From Komarekiella atlantica HA4396-MV6 (GTDB lineage Bacteria > Cyanobacteriota > Cyanobacteriia > Cyanobacteriales > Nostocaceae), in NCBI GenBank assembly GCA_019359395.1, contig JAHHHK010000036.1, positions 1 to 64,000 of the forward strand: 64,000 bases of DNA, in the 5' to 3' direction. A program made the position numbers and the translations under genes. Every line of letters begins with the position of its first letter. The first letter of the stretch is position 1. Shown in pieces: positions 36,345 to 45,230 of this stretch. The notes under the pieces were generated by a model. It made no database searches. It was not told the DNA's origin and saw only the letters and a list, made by a program, of their open reading frames with translations.

Positions 36345-37259
36345 TTAATCAAGGTATTGAGTTCTGACATCCAATATTCCCTGATCTGCATCTAAAGTTA
36401 CTTCTACGCCTACTGGTAAAACTCCATTTGGCCCGTCATGACCAAAAGGCAGGTTAGAGACAACAGGAATCCCTAAATCGCTTAAGCGATCGCGCAAAAC
36501 TTCTTCTATGCTAAAGCTAGGTATGTTAGGTGGTGCTTCACAGCGACTAAAACCACCTAAAGCAATCCCCCGGACTTTTGATAAAGCGCCACTCAAACGC
36601 CACTGGGTCAACATGCGGTCGATGCGGTAAGGTGCTTCTGTGACATCCTCAATTGCCAAAATTACACCGTCGAAATTGGGTTGCAGTGGTGTACTTAAAA
36701 GATGAGTCGCCACCGTGAGATTACCTGGTAGTAAAACGCCAGTAGCAATACCGCCACCCCAACCACAACCTTTAAGCGGGGCGAGAGCACGCCCTTCTAG
36801 CCAATTAAATAATCGCTCAATTGACCAATCTGGCTCATCGGCAAGAGTTGTCAGCACAGGGCCGTGAACGCTGGAAATCCCTACGTTGTAAAGGCTCCAC
36901 AAGAGGGCGGTAATATCAGAAAAGCCAATTAACCACTTTGGGAATGTACAGTCGCTTGAGTGCCAATGCCAATTTTCTAAGATGCGGGTACTGCCGAAAC
37001 CACCTCTGGCGCACAGAATACCGCGACAATCTGGATCTGTCCAGGCTGCTGCTAGCTGGTTACGGCGATTTTCGTCTGTTCCAGCTAAGTAACCCCATTT
37101 GTCATCTATCTTTGGGATGATTTTGACTTGGTAGCCGCGCGATCGCCAAATTTCTAAACCCTGCTCAAATGCCTCCAATTCTCGTAAAGCACCACTAGGG
37201 GCAATAACTCGTAGCAAGTCACCAGGCTTGAGAGGCTGTGGTAGGATTTTAGACTGCAT
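36345..37259 (-). CDS. Muramoyltetrapeptide LD-carboxypeptidase (peptidase family S66)
   Basis: This enzyme removes the terminal D-Ala from the L,D bond of muramoyl tetrapeptides during peptidoglycan recycling, typically in the cytosol. The 304-residue protein has PGDLLRVIAPSGALRE at the N-terminus, ILCARGGFGSTRILENW, the nucleophile serine in LIGFSDITALLW near residue 115, the glutamate of ILAIEDVTEAPYRID, and the histidine of LPFGHDGPN, completing the Ser-Glu-His triad. Length is normal. It converges on the P450 gene with 40 bases between the stops. Confidence 0.9.
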   Translation of the reverse strand: MQSKILPQPLKPGDLLRVIAPSGALRELEAFEQGLEIWRSRGYQVKIIPKIDDKWGYLAGTDENRRNQLAAAWTDPDCRGILCARGGFGSTRILENWHWHSSDCTFPKWLIGFSDITALLWSLYNVGISSVHGPVLTTLADEPDWSIERLFNWLEGRALAPLKGCGWGGGIATGVLLPGNLTVATHLLSTPLQPNFDGVILAIEDVTEAPYRIDRMLTQWRLSGALSKVRGIALGGFSRCEAPPNIPSFSIEEVLRDRLSDLGIPVVSNLPFGHDGPNGVLPVGVEVTLDADQGILDVRTQYLD

Positions 37260-37391
37260 AGATAGAATTTAAAATCTCAAATAAATTGTGGCAAGTGTCA
37301 AAATAATTCGTAATTGATAATAAGGCTTGATGACTCACTAACATAATTCGTAGTTGCACTTCTAAGGGGCTTGTACCCATTTAATTACGAA

Positions 37392-37685
37392 CAGGACTTA
37401 CGCAAAAACTCTCTGAAACTCTTATTTCTCCCTTCGGGTTTACAGTCGCCTGCGGAGGGAAACCCTCCCGCAGCGCTGTTTCACCGTGCCCTCCGTGTCG
37501 CGCCAGTTGCTTCTCCCAGGGGGAGACGCTGCGCGAACAAGTCGGGGAACCCGCCCAACGCACTGGCTTCTCTGTGGTAGCCTGTCTTGAAAAGTTTCCT
37601 ACGGCGGGAAACCCGCCTACAGAACTTTTCGCTACGGCAAGCCGCTCCGCGTCTACGATTTTCCGTTACCTGTGCGTAAGTCCTG
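37392..37685. mobile_element. MITE-like element, ends CAGGACTTACGCA, with target duplication
   Basis: This 294-base insertion begins CAGGACTTACGCA and ends with its inverted copy TGCGTAAGTCCTG. The flanks carry ACGAA directly on both sides (37387-37391 and 37686-37690), a likely 5-base target duplication. It has no transposase frame; the interior is made of nested palindromes, including a full copy of the GAAAAGTT element at 37583-37634. The 37260-37719 spacer holds no gene. Confidence 0.75.
37583..37634. repeat. Palindromic element (GAAAAGTT family), single copy
   Basis: This copy begins GTCTTGAAAAGTTTCC, has core GGCGGGAAACCCGCC and ends GAACTTTTCGCT. Apart from the flanks it is identical to the copy at 31023-31073. 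It is nested within the MITE-like element at 37392-37685, so it inserted into, or was carried by, another mobile repeat. Confidence 0.85.
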
Positions 37686-37719
37686 ACGAATTAAGAATTA
37701 CGAATTAGTAATTATTTAG

Positions 37720-39039
37720 TTAATCCCACATTAAATCTAGGTTTGTTTGGGCTTGTTTCAATGCTGTTTCTGGAGATGCACCTAACATAGTAGCTTCGAT
37801 GGCTCGACCCAAACTTTCAGACAGGCGGCTATACTTACGTATAATCGGTCGAGAACCTGATACAGACATTTGGTCAAGAAAGACTTTCAAGACAGGTTTT
37901 TGCTTCAGAAATTCTTGGTAAGCTTGACTTTGGACAGATTTCAAATTTACGGGCAAAAAACCTGAGCCAATACTCCATTCGGTTTGGAATTTTTCACTAA
38001 CAACGTATTCTAAAAACTTCAAGGCTGCCTGTTCTCTTTTATCTGTGGTTTTCATTACAAACATATTGCCACTAGCTAGCACACTTGCTGCCTGAAGTTT
38101 GCCAGGAATAGGAAGTACATCATAATCAACTTTACTTTTCATAATGAATGTCCAAGGCCCCGTTATTTGCATAGCAACACGACCGGCAATGAAGTCATCT
38201 TCTTCGTATCCCCGTTCTGGTGCAGAGAATTTAGTAGAGCCGTCTTTAATCAAGTCTTGCCAAAATTGTAAGGCCGCGATCGCTTTTGGATTCACCAAAT
38301 TGGGATGATTATTTTCTACTACTGTTCCACCACTACTTAATAAAAAAGGAAACCAACTGAAGACTGTCCATTCTCCTTTACCCAAGGGCATTGATAAACC
38401 ATACTGATCTGGAGTGCGATCGCCATTACGGTCTATTGTGAGTTTTTTGGCAACATATCGCAATTCATCCCAGGTTTTTGGCAAATCAGTAATTCCTGCT
38501 GCTTTAAACAGATCCGGTCTGTAAAAAAGGCTCATATTACCTGCAAATAGAGGGACTGACCAAATATGTCCATCTAACTGCATTTCGCCAAAGCAATTCT
38601 GAATAATTTCTGACTTGAGTGGCGATTTGTCCAGCCAATTTTCCAAGGGTCGAATCGCCCCAAGTTCCACAAGCTGACCTGTAATTTGGGGATTGAAAAA
38701 CAAGATATCTGGTGGAACATTACCAACAACTGCGGCTAACACTTTGGGCATCTGTTGGTCAAGTTGACCCGCATAAATAGATTCCAACTGAATATCAGGG
38801 TGAGTCTGATTAAATTGGTCTACCAGTTTTTGGAATACATCCCGATTTGCAGGGGGATTAATTCCTTGCCACAAGGTCAGATGAATTACTCCGTTGTCCT
38901 TTTGTGGTGGACTTTGACAGCCAGATAAAAATATTAGAAACACACTCAAGACAGTAGCCAGCAGTGAAGTCCGGCAAAGATAGCCGATAAACTGGCGAAG
39001 GTAGTTTCTGATTTTCGGAGTAAAAAGGGTAATGGTCAT
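37720..39039 (-). CDS. Extracellular solute-binding lipoprotein, family 1 (sugar-type)
   Basis: This 439-residue periplasmic-binding protein of the maltose/sn-glycerol-3-phosphate type has a hydrophobic signal segment ending LIFLSGC, giving a lipoprotein with its cysteine near residue 41. The mature part starts ITLTLWQGI-like sequence and includes PKTWDELRYVAKKLT, RNGDRTPDQYGLSMP and a conserved MQITGPWTFI motif near residue 290. It should bind a carbohydrate or related polyol for an ABC importer. No cognate permease or ATPase gene is within the window, so it would have to use a system encoded elsewhere. Confidence 0.85.
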   Translation of the reverse strand: MTITLFTPKIRNYLRQFIGYLCRTSLLATVLSVFLIFLSGCQSPPQKDNGVIHLTLWQGINPPANRDVFQKLVDQFNQTHPDIQLESIYAGQLDQQMPKVLAAVVGNVPPDILFFNPQITGQLVELGAIRPLENWLDKSPLKSEIIQNCFGEMQLDGHIWSVPLFAGNMSLFYRPDLFKAAGITDLPKTWDELRYVAKKLTIDRNGDRTPDQYGLSMPLGKGEWTVFSWFPFLLSSGGTVVENNHPNLVNPKAIAALQFWQDLIKDGSTKFSAPERGYEEDDFIAGRVAMQITGPWTFIMKSKVDYDVLPIPGKLQAASVLASGNMFVMKTTDKREQAALKFLEYVVSEKFQTEWSIGSGFLPVNLKSVQSQAYQEFLKQKPVLKVFLDQMSVSGSRPIIRKYSRLSESLGRAIEATMLGASPETALKQAQTNLDLMWD

Positions 39040-39173
39040 TTACATAATAATTAATGTTGTTAAAGCTTTAAAAGCAAAAACACGTACTTTCTAAAAACCA
39101 TTTTTTAGAGAAAATTATAACATCCTTAACATAGTATCATAAGAGAGTTCAGATTTATTTTGGTGCTCCACTA

Positions 39174-39917
39174 ATGCTGACCTCCCTTAATCAGCCTTTC
39201 TTAGAAAATTATTGGCAAGATTCATTTAATTTAAAGCAGCATCTACAAGAGTTTTTGCAATTAGATTCAGAAACACTAGAGACAAAATTAAAGGCTGGTC
39301 AACAACAGATGGCTGAGTTAGGCCATAAAGATTTTGACTGGGAAAAAGCAAGTACTTTTTATCGTGACAAGGTAGGACAAGCTTACTTATTTGAACTGGG
39401 TGCGTGGCATTTAACAAGTCATGACTATATTGGAGATACACTACGACTAATTTCCGATCATGCCCAAGGTCGAGTGTTAGATTTTGGCGGTGGTATTGGG
39501 ACTCATACAATTGGTGCTGCTCTTTGTCCTCAAGTTGAACAAGTAATCTATTGCGATATTAATCCTGTTAATCACGAATTTGTTCATTCACGAGTAAAAC
39601 AGATGGGGTTGAATGAAAAAATATTTTTTTGTCATGAAATACCTACAAAAGAGACTTTTGATACAATCATTTCCTTTGACGTTTTAGAACATTTGCCAGA
39701 CCCCAGCCAACAGATGCTAAACTTCCATCAAGCTCTAGCACCTGAAGGTAAGATTATTCTCAACTGGTATTTCTTTAAAGGTTTTAAGCAAGAGTATCCC
39801 TTTCATAATGACGACCCTAAAGTAGTAGACACTTTCTTCCGCACAATTCAGACTAACTTCTTAGAGGTTTTTCACCCTCACTACCTTACAGCTCGTTGCT
39901 ATCGCAAATGGGGATGA
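39174..39917 (+). CDS. Class I SAM-dependent methyltransferase
   Basis: This 247-residue protein has motif I VLDFGGGIGTHTIGAA at about residues 100-115, an acidic post-I residue in VIYCDINP and motif IV FDTIISFDVLEHL followed by PDPSQQMLNFHQAL. This is the pattern of UbiE/type-11-like methyltransferases. The first 90 residues are helical and unrelated to known substrate domains. The acceptor is unknown. It nearly abuts the opposing glycosyltransferase gene (three bases between stops), so the two are convergent and not an operon. Confidence 0.82.
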   Translation: MLTSLNQPFLENYWQDSFNLKQHLQEFLQLDSETLETKLKAGQQQMAELGHKDFDWEKASTFYRDKVGQAYLFELGAWHLTSHDYIGDTLRLISDHAQGRVLDFGGGIGTHTIGAALCPQVEQVIYCDINPVNHEFVHSRVKQMGLNEKIFFCHEIPTKETFDTIISFDVLEHLPDPSQQMLNFHQALAPEGKIILNWYFFKGFKQEYPFHNDDPKVVDTFFRTIQTNFLEVFHPHYLTARCYRKWG

Positions 39918-39919
39918 GT

Positions 39920-41017
39920 TTAACTATTTCCTGAATCGCATCTAAGATTTAAAATCTTGTGGAACCAGTTTTCAAAGCGATCGCCAACTGCTTGAAGAGA
40001 AAATTCTGTCTCTGCTTGCTGGCGACAGGTGTATCGGTTGATTTCATCAAGGCGGGCGATCGCATTTATCAAACCAGGAACACTATCAGGTTCTACCAAA
40101 AAGCCAGTTTTGCCATCTTGGATAATTTCCGCAGGCCCACCCCGACGATAAGAAATCACTGGGACACCACAGGCTAGACTCTCAATTGTGACATTTCCAA
40201 ATGCTTCCACCCAATGCGGCGTCATCAATAATGCGCGACATTCACGCATTACCTGCTGCATTTGATTTGTTGATAAAAACCCCAGATATTCCAAAGGTGC
40301 ATTTAGGTAATTATGACAAATTTTTTGCCAGTACAATTCATCCTGGATTTTACCCATCACCTTTAGAGGAATATTCGTACTTTGCGACGCTGCTACCGCA
40401 TCCTCCAAACCTTTTTCTGGTGCAATTCTACCTACCCAAGCTAACTGCTGCTTTGGTTCGCTGCAAAAATCATACAGTGATAAATCAATACCGTTACTTA
40501 AATAAGGACACTCCTGCTCAAGCGCAAAAGTAGCAGCTTGCGTTTGAGTATGGAAGCCAATTGTACCGGGAAACTGGTTGACTAATTGTTTGATAATTTG
40601 GTCTAAAGCATTACTCAATGAACCCATGCTGACTAAATGAGCGATCGCACAGCCAAAAAAAGGTGTAAGGTAAAACGGCAACCAATCGTAAGCAAAATTC
40701 ACAATCAAGTCATAATCACCTTGAACCTGACGAGCATAATCCCACATATTCGCCAGCACAGAATTTTCCGGCATAGTAATAGAGGCTGTGCGTTCCTGGC
40801 TTTGAGCAATGATTTGTAAATTACCAGGAATTTGCACCAATGGTAGATCATTCCAAGTCGAACCAGCGGGGGCGACGATTTGCAGTTGATGTCCTCGCCG
40901 AATCATTTCTTGGGCAATATTATATAAACTCAATTCCACACCGCCACCCATACCACTACCCAGAGGCCCAACAGGAGTAGAGACAAAAAGTAATTTCATT
41001 TTGGCAGAAACAGTCAT
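39920..41017 (-). CDS. Glycosyltransferase family 4 protein
   Basis: This 365-residue GT-B fold enzyme begins with the acceptor domain (MGGGVELSLYNIAQEMIRRG loop, HQLQIVAPAG). The donor domain follows with WVGRIAPEKGLEDAV, LLMTPHWVEAFGNVTIESLA (donor-binding glutamate cluster) and GGPAEIIQDGKTGFL. It would transfer a sugar from a nucleotide donor to a lipid or polysaccharide acceptor at the cytosolic membrane face. The specific sugar is not determined. It starts at ATG 41017, after a stretch of dispersed short repeat (41063-41118). Confidence 0.88.
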   Translation of the reverse strand: MTVSAKMKLLFVSTPVGPLGSGMGGGVELSLYNIAQEMIRRGHQLQIVAPAGSTWNDLPLVQIPGNLQIIAQSQERTASITMPENSVLANMWDYARQVQGDYDLIVNFAYDWLPFYLTPFFGCAIAHLVSMGSLSNALDQIIKQLVNQFPGTIGFHTQTQAATFALEQECPYLSNGIDLSLYDFCSEPKQQLAWVGRIAPEKGLEDAVAASQSTNIPLKVMGKIQDELYWQKICHNYLNAPLEYLGFLSTNQMQQVMRECRALLMTPHWVEAFGNVTIESLACGVPVISYRRGGPAEIIQDGKTGFLVEPDSVPGLINAIARLDEINRYTCRQQAETEFSLQAVGDRFENWFHKILNLRCDSGNS

Positions 41018-41125
41018 CCGCAGAGAGTATGAACAGTAGAGTTATACTCTTATTCTCTGTGCCTCTGCGTCTCTGCGTGACACTAATTCATACTTTCACT
41101 CAGCAACACCCAATTTTAATTCCTT

Positions 41126-41917
41126 TTATTTGTCAACTAGCCCCTCAGACTCAACCACTGAAATGTAAACTTGCTTTGAAGTAACTTGTTGAACAGCCAC
41201 AGATAATGTCTCAAGTGGTTCTTCACAGGAACAACTTGCAACCCCATCCCTTGGTTTAACAGCCAAAGTTATTAGAGGCTCCTTAGTAAACAAGGGACAT
41301 GAGGGCAATTGCCATTTTACAGTTGATATATTCAAGTCTTTGATTAATCCAGTGCCGATATCCAGCAGCCAGCCGTGAACCATAGGTGCTTTTTGATCGT
41401 GGAGTGCTTTACGCATAATAGAAGTTTGGTACAGATTTTTAACCTGTGCCAAAACATTGATTTCCGCCAAGCGATTCAGACGTTCTTTTCTGGTTGGTAA
41501 AATATCAATTTCGTCTTGTTTTTGTAAATAAAGTTCTCGAATTGGATTCACCCAGTTATCAATAATTCCAGTTGTTCTCCCTTCTAACGCCGCCTTAATT
41601 CCGCCACAATCATAGTGCCCGCAAATAATAATATGTTCAACTTCTAAATGGAGAATTGCGTATTCTAAAACAGCTAAAAAGTTAATATCCGTCAAAGAAA
41701 CTTGATTAGCAATATTACGATGTACAAAAAATTCTCCGGGTTCGGTGCGGGTAAAATTTGTTAAAGGTAGACGACTATCAGAACACCCAATGTAGAGAAA
41801 GGGTGGTTTTTGTCCACTACTCAATTTTTCAAAGTAGATTGGGTCTATAGCTAGTTTTTCTGCAACCCAAGCCTGATTATTTTCCAGGACTTCGTTGATG
41901 TTGTGATATTTCATCAA
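41126..41917 (-). CDS. Beta-class carbonic anhydrase with C-terminal extension
   Basis: This zinc enzyme interconverts CO2 and bicarbonate. The 263-residue protein has the zinc site CSDSRLP near residues 45-51 and HYDCGG near residue 102, plus the conserved HRNIANQV. It resembles E. coli Can (LSSGQKPPFLYIGCSDSR-like core, PIRELYLQK) more than the carboxysomal CcaA type. About 45 residues beyond the catalytic core include CSCEEPLE, not seen in Can. No signal peptide is evident, so it is probably cytosolic. Confidence 0.9.
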   Translation of the reverse strand: MMKYHNINEVLENNQAWVAEKLAIDPIYFEKLSSGQKPPFLYIGCSDSRLPLTNFTRTEPGEFFVHRNIANQVSLTDINFLAVLEYAILHLEVEHIIICGHYDCGGIKAALEGRTTGIIDNWVNPIRELYLQKQDEIDILPTRKERLNRLAEINVLAQVKNLYQTSIMRKALHDQKAPMVHGWLLDIGTGLIKDLNISTVKWQLPSCPLFTKEPLITLAVKPRDGVASCSCEEPLETLSVAVQQVTSKQVYISVVESEGLVDK

Positions 41918-42087
41918 TATTTCCGGGAGTCGTCTATAATCAATATTTTATATTATTCATATTTATAGATAGTTGATAAATTTAACGTAATCTTAAGCTA
42001 TAAAAATTTGCCTTTTGAAAATAAAGTCAATAAACTTACAGTTAGTGCAGATTAAACACTATTAAAAGCGATACCACTGAAAATTGT

Positions 42088-42540
42088 ATGGTCAAAAGAT
42101 TGAGATTTAGTATACTGCTGTTAGCAGTTATGGGATTGGCATTGCCATTCAGTGCCAAGGCAAGTTTTAACGGTAAACTTGCGGTAGAAATTGATGGATT
42201 AAAGAACAAACAAGGACAAGTCTGCGTTAGCATCTTTGCCAGTAGTCAAGGGTTTCCTAATAACCGCGATCGCGTCTTACAAAAACAGTGTACTAAAATT
42301 ACCGACACTCCCTTACTAGTTAACTTTGAGAACTTAAAAGCAGGTAACTACGCTGTTGCTGTCATCCACGATCAAAATAATGACCGTACCCTCAATCGTA
42401 ATGGCCTTGGTATGCCCATCGAAGGCTTTGGGTTTTCCAGAAATCCAGAAGTTCGCACAAGTGCGCCCAAGTTCGGCGAAGCAGCATTTTTAGTAGCAGG
42501 GCCAAACACCAATATTCAAATCCAGTTGAAATATTTTTAG
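42088..42540 (+). CDS. DUF2141 family secreted protein
   Basis: This 150-residue protein has a signal peptide of about 25 residues (LLLAVMGLALPFSAKA, cleavage after ASA/AKA-like site). The DUF2141 domain follows, with its characteristic VCVSIFASSQGFP and YAVAVIHDQNNDRTLNRN strand-loop; the acidic DxNxD loop suggests calcium binding. The function is unknown; the location should be periplasmic or extracellular. It starts with ATG at 42088; the alternative upstream frame is on the other strand only. A MITE starts seven bases after its stop. Confidence 0.8.
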   Translation: MVKRLRFSILLLAVMGLALPFSAKASFNGKLAVEIDGLKNKQGQVCVSIFASSQGFPNNRDRVLQKQCTKITDTPLLVNFENLKAGNYAVAVIHDQNNDRTLNRNGLGMPIEGFGFSRNPEVRTSAPKFGEAAFLVAGPNTNIQIQLKYF

Positions 42541-42546
42541 GCTTAT

Positions 42547-42692
42547 TAGACCTCTTGCATAAATGCTTCAATTGTCATGTTGAGCGGAGCGAAACATCTC
42601 GGAGATTCTTTCCTACGGAACGCTACGCGAACCCTCCACTACGTTCTGGTCAGAATGACACTAATAGTTTTCGGACTTTTGCAAGAGGTCTA
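42547..42692. mobile_element. MITE with TAGACCTCTTGCA ends
   Basis: This 146-base element has ends TAGACCTCTTGCA (42547-42559) and its inverted copy TGCAAGAGGTCTA (42680-42692). The outermost TA on each side may be a TA target duplication. It has no coding capacity; the interior includes GAGCGGAGCGAAACATCTC. It sits between the DUF2141 gene and the convergent HEAT-repeat gene and supplies the stop codon of the latter. Confidence 0.8.
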
Positions 42693-43859
42693 TTGTCGTG
42701 AATCTTGGTGTGAATCTTCTGGTAAACTCTTTTGTTCGGACAAGTTACGTATTCGATTGATCTGATTCAAAGCATACCTTGCTGTTGCCCGCACTTCAGC
42801 ATCGGGATCTTCCAGTGCATGACGTAACACCTGACTCATTTGACTTACCATGTCATAAATACGAGTCAGGTCACGGATTGCATTTTGGCGCACTTGTGGA
42901 CTTGCATCTTGCATTGAAATTGCTAAAGCACGGTTCATCGGTTTGAGTGTACGGACGCCAATTTCTGCTAAAGCTGCCAAAACTAAACTAGTTTGTTGAG
43001 AATCTGCATCAACCATCAACTCCATCAATGGCTGAATTGCTCGCGAGTCTCCCTGCTGACCTAATTCCCAAATAGCTTTGCGCCGCTTTGTTGAGTCATG
43101 ACTACCTAAGTCTTTCATCAATTCATCAACAATATTGACTTTCGCAAGACGAGAAGTTTTTTCTGGTAGCAGCAGTTTTGTAGCTGGTGGTGTTTGTGAA
43201 CTAGTTACAGATGTATCTTGATGCTGATTTGGCGTTGTCTCTAATGGTAACGGTGGTACAACTGGGTCTTTGTTAGCTTTACTGAAAGTTTTGCTATCTA
43301 AAGTTTTGAAATTTTGGGCTAATCTAACCTGACGCACCCATTTCATCAGATAAAGCATTGCGCCAATAGCCCCCAAAGACCCAAGCCCCAATAATAACCA
43401 CCAAACTAAGCCTCGCTGAGTTTGCTTGGGCTTAGCAGTTGATTGGGAAGTGGAGATAGGAGCAGCAAAAATTGGAGAATCAATAATCGAAGAAGTAACA
43501 ATTGGATTTTTTACTATCAAAGCTGCTTGCAGACTCCGCTGAGTTGTCACATCAGCAATACCATCTACTCTTTTTAAACCCTTTGCTTTCTGGAATTTAG
43601 CTACAGCAGTTCGCGTACTAGTGTTGTAGCGTCCATTTACCCCACGATTGTAGTATCCTAACTTTTTTAATTGGGTTTGCAATACCTGCACATCAGACCC
43701 GCTACTACCAGGTCTGAGAACAGTTTGCTCAGGTGATGTAGAACTGGCTTGTGCAAGTTCTATGATTTTAGGTGCTAGGTTAGGTGCAGCTGTACTTGCC
43801 CGTGGGTACAGGCAAGAGAAACAGGTAAATATTAAGATTGAGGAACGGCGCAGCCTCAT
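42690..43859 (-). CDS. Membrane protein with peptidoglycan-binding domain and HEAT repeats
   Basis: This 389-residue protein has an N-terminal signal or anchor (residues 8-24), then a peptidoglycan-binding type 1 domain (about 42-112; RPGSSGSDVQVLQTQLKKLG and RYNTSTRTAVAKFQKAKGL). A membrane helix lies near 150-170 (GLVWWLLLGLGSLGAIGAML), followed by a polar linker, then HEAT/PBS-type repeats (about 240-375; DSTKRRKAIWELGQQGD, ASPQVRQNAIRDL). The topology suggests a link between cell wall outside and helical-repeat protein interactions inside. The stop TAG at 42690-42692 lies in the end of the MITE. The function is unknown. Confidence 0.75.
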   Translation of the reverse strand: MRLRRSSILIFTCFSCLYPRASTAAPNLAPKIIELAQASSTSPEQTVLRPGSSGSDVQVLQTQLKKLGYYNRGVNGRYNTSTRTAVAKFQKAKGLKRVDGIADVTTQRSLQAALIVKNPIVTSSIIDSPIFAAPISTSQSTAKPKQTQRGLVWWLLLGLGSLGAIGAMLYLMKWVRQVRLAQNFKTLDSKTFSKANKDPVVPPLPLETTPNQHQDTSVTSSQTPPATKLLLPEKTSRLAKVNIVDELMKDLGSHDSTKRRKAIWELGQQGDSRAIQPLMELMVDADSQQTSLVLAALAEIGVRTLKPMNRALAISMQDASPQVRQNAIRDLTRIYDMVSQMSQVLRHALEDPDAEVRATARYALNQINRIRNLSEQKSLPEDSHQDSRQ

Positions 43860-44016
43860 AATTTTGGAAGTCTTAGCCTGAACGTGCTTTTGAAGTCATG
43901 GATATAACAATAACTTCCAGTGGTCTAAATGTTAACTAATAACGTGACACAAAAAATCTTGTCAGTATTTAGTTGTTATTAGTTACTCCTTTCCCCATCT
44001 CTTTGTCTGTCGTTAG

Positions 44017-45087
44017 TTAAGGCAAGATTTCTGGTTCAGATTCTCTCACAGTTAGGGTTACAGGGTTTAGCTTATTAGCCGATGCTTCTAAAAGCTGTTG
44101 CTGTTGTGTAGTAGTTTTTTCGTTAACAGTAACCGTATTATTTTGCCCAGATAAGGTATCGCGTTGGTTGATGAGATAGATGCTGATTAAAGTCAAACCT
44201 ACTCCTACCCACTGCAACGGACTGAGAACTTCGCAGAGGAAGAGATTACCAAAAAGCAGAGCAAAGATAGGTGTGAGGAAGGTGAGGGAACTGAGACTAG
44301 TGAGACTACCACTAGAGGCGAAGTAGAAAAACAATCCGTAGGCGATCGCACTGCCAAATATGGTAGCGTAACCTAAAGCCGCCCACTCAGATACTCCAAG
44401 ATTCTGCCACTGTTGGGATTCAACAACTGATGAAACTCCCCATAACGGTAATCCACCTAAAATCATGTGCCATCCTGTAGCAGATACCGGGTCAGCATAT
44501 CTACACACAAATCGGATCATCACCGTTCCCACAGCCATTGATAGCGCGGCTAACAGCATTAACCACTCACCACTAGCAAATAAATCTTGCCAGTTGCCTA
44601 GTGTAATATTTGCACTGGAGTTAAGAAAATTTAAAATCCACTCATCCGGCAAACCAATTAAACTAATGCCTGTGACTCCCAATCCTAACCCTAGCCATCC
44701 CCAAAAACCGATGTGTTCCTGAAATAGCCACAACGACAGCAAAGCGACAGCCAGAGGTTGCGAGTCAATCATCACAGACCCTAACCCAGCACTAGTTCTG
44801 ACCAATCCCTCTGCCAAAAAGCCTTGAAATAGCGTCCCATCCACCAAGGCAAATAAGGTAATCCACAGCCATGCTGACCACCCTTTAGGCTGTGGTCTAC
44901 CCATGAATGCTGCTGCGATTAAAATTAACATCCCAGCTGGTAGCAAACGCACTCCCGCCATGAATAACGGTGTCGTGTGGGGTATTACTCCTTTCATCGC
45001 TACCATTGCCGTTCCCCATAGGAAAAACGGGGCGATTAACAATAGAGAAGCAAAGGGAAGTCGAGACTCACTGAGTTTCAGCTGCAT
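44017..45087 (-). CDS. DMT superfamily (EamA) transporter
   Basis: This 356-residue exporter with ten predicted membrane helices in two EamA repeats is read from ATG 45087, which gives MQLKLSESRLPFASLLLIAP. A TTG at 45120 would add 11 polar residues and has no ribosome site. The repeats start IAPFFLWGTAMVAMKGV and ASGEWLMLLAALSMAVGTVM. The family moves metabolites such as amino acids or nucleobases; the substrate is unknown. The last ~55 residues form a soluble, threonine/glutamine-rich tail (TTTQQQQLLEAS). Confidence 0.85.
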   Translation of the reverse strand: MQLKLSESRLPFASLLLIAPFFLWGTAMVAMKGVIPHTTPLFMAGVRLLPAGMLILIAAAFMGRPQPKGWSAWLWITLFALVDGTLFQGFLAEGLVRTSAGLGSVMIDSQPLAVALLSLWLFQEHIGFWGWLGLGLGVTGISLIGLPDEWILNFLNSSANITLGNWQDLFASGEWLMLLAALSMAVGTVMIRFVCRYADPVSATGWHMILGGLPLWGVSSVVESQQWQNLGVSEWAALGYATIFGSAIAYGLFFYFASSGSLTSLSSLTFLTPIFALLFGNLFLCEVLSPLQWVGVGLTLISIYLINQRDTLSGQNNTVTVNEKTTTQQQQLLEASANKLNPVTLTVRESEPEILP

Positions 45088-45230
45088 GGGTTTGCTGATG
45101 CCTTTATTTAACAAGCGCAAAAATTGCTTTACCCAATTTTACCGAATTATGTAGTTTTGTGTTCTCTTTAGCGTAGCCTCTGTCTACGACACGCTCCGCG
45201 AACGCAGAGAAGGAAAGAATATTCAGAGAT

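Noticed and set aside
37371-37580. 69-codon plus-strand frame rich in proline and glycine
   Set aside because: It lies almost entirely inside the CAGGACTTACGCA element and is built from its palindromes; no ribosome site.
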